This document shows positions 63,961 through 64,000 of a DNA stretch of 64,000 nucleotides, piece after piece. Source of the stretch: Ophiura sarsii (Eukaryota; Echinodermata; Ophiuroidea; Amphilepidida; Ophiuridae); contig CM069452.1 in the NCBI GenBank assembly GCA_035610835.1, forward strand, positions 66,746,919-66,810,918, written 5' to 3'. Below the pieces are notes generated by a model that was given only the letters and a program-made list of their open reading frames with translations, was not told where the DNA came from and ran no database searches. Both the position numbers and the translations under genes were made by a program. Position 1 is the stretch's first letter. Each line of letters begins with the position of its first letter.

Positions 63961-64000
63961 TGTTGTGTAATATTTTTCTTGATTCTTCCTCCGCTCGCTC

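Larger units (their letters stand above)
43592..64000. other. Intergenic region 3, no gene supported
   Basis: Beyond the stop of the membrane-protein gene I find no run of exons with consistent splice phases. The stretch includes its unknown 3' UTR (AATAAA words occur, for example at 44601). It also has the repeats listed separately and long AT-rich tracts (47150-49880, 50900-55180, 55750-61680) with only simple repeats such as TTG at 47472-47502 and CAT near 55880. A 82-codon frame at 52425-52673 ending just before GTAGGT is a weak exon candidate. Confidence 0.45.

Overview
This window is eukaryotic genomic DNA. Its genes are split into small exons with GT-AG introns and one AT-AC intron. 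It is AT-rich and packed with short inverted-repeat elements, poly-G/poly-C runs and retrotransposon debris. The frequent 'taggcct' words, a non-LTR retrotransposon carrying a PHD finger and a 2A-like motif, and the gene style suggest a marine invertebrate deuterostome (echinoderm or hemichordate type). That assignment is an inference, not something the sequence proves.

Region 1 (27-19059, + strand): a complete 12-exon gene for a 513-residue coiled-coil protein. I reconstructed it exon by exon; all junction phases agree and it ends in a stop. I do not recognise the family. Intron 3 is a textbook U12-type AT-AC intron. Intron 6 holds a minisatellite of about 147 copies of a 20-bp unit (about 2.95 kb). 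Intron 8 holds a hAT-type transposase zinc-finger fragment. Intron 11 is an array of tandem copies of most of exon 11 with its splice donor; the copies differ mostly at synonymous sites. Introns 4, 6, 7 and 9 carry further mobile-element copies.

Region 2 (19060-34883): intergenic. It contains inverted-repeat elements, including a hAT-like one with an 8-bp target duplication at 25063-25879, and a CR1-like non-LTR retrotransposon on the - strand (30415-33292). The retrotransposon encodes a 2A-like motif, PHD finger, endonuclease and reverse transcriptase. It is interrupted by one stop codon and cut by a 100-N assembly gap.

Region 3 (34884-43591, + strand): a second gene, reconstructed as seven exons including a possible 21-nt microexon. 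It encodes a type I membrane protein of about 255 residues (signal peptide, small ectodomain, one membrane helix, acidic tail). The family is not recognised. A near-perfect 380-bp palindrome starts 9 bases after one of its splice donors.

Region 4 (43592-64000): no gene could be supported. It holds more copies of the same inverted-repeat families, long foldbacks, short tandem repeats and AT-rich unique sequence. The two genes show no evident functional link; the common theme is heavy colonisation by non-autonomous DNA transposons.
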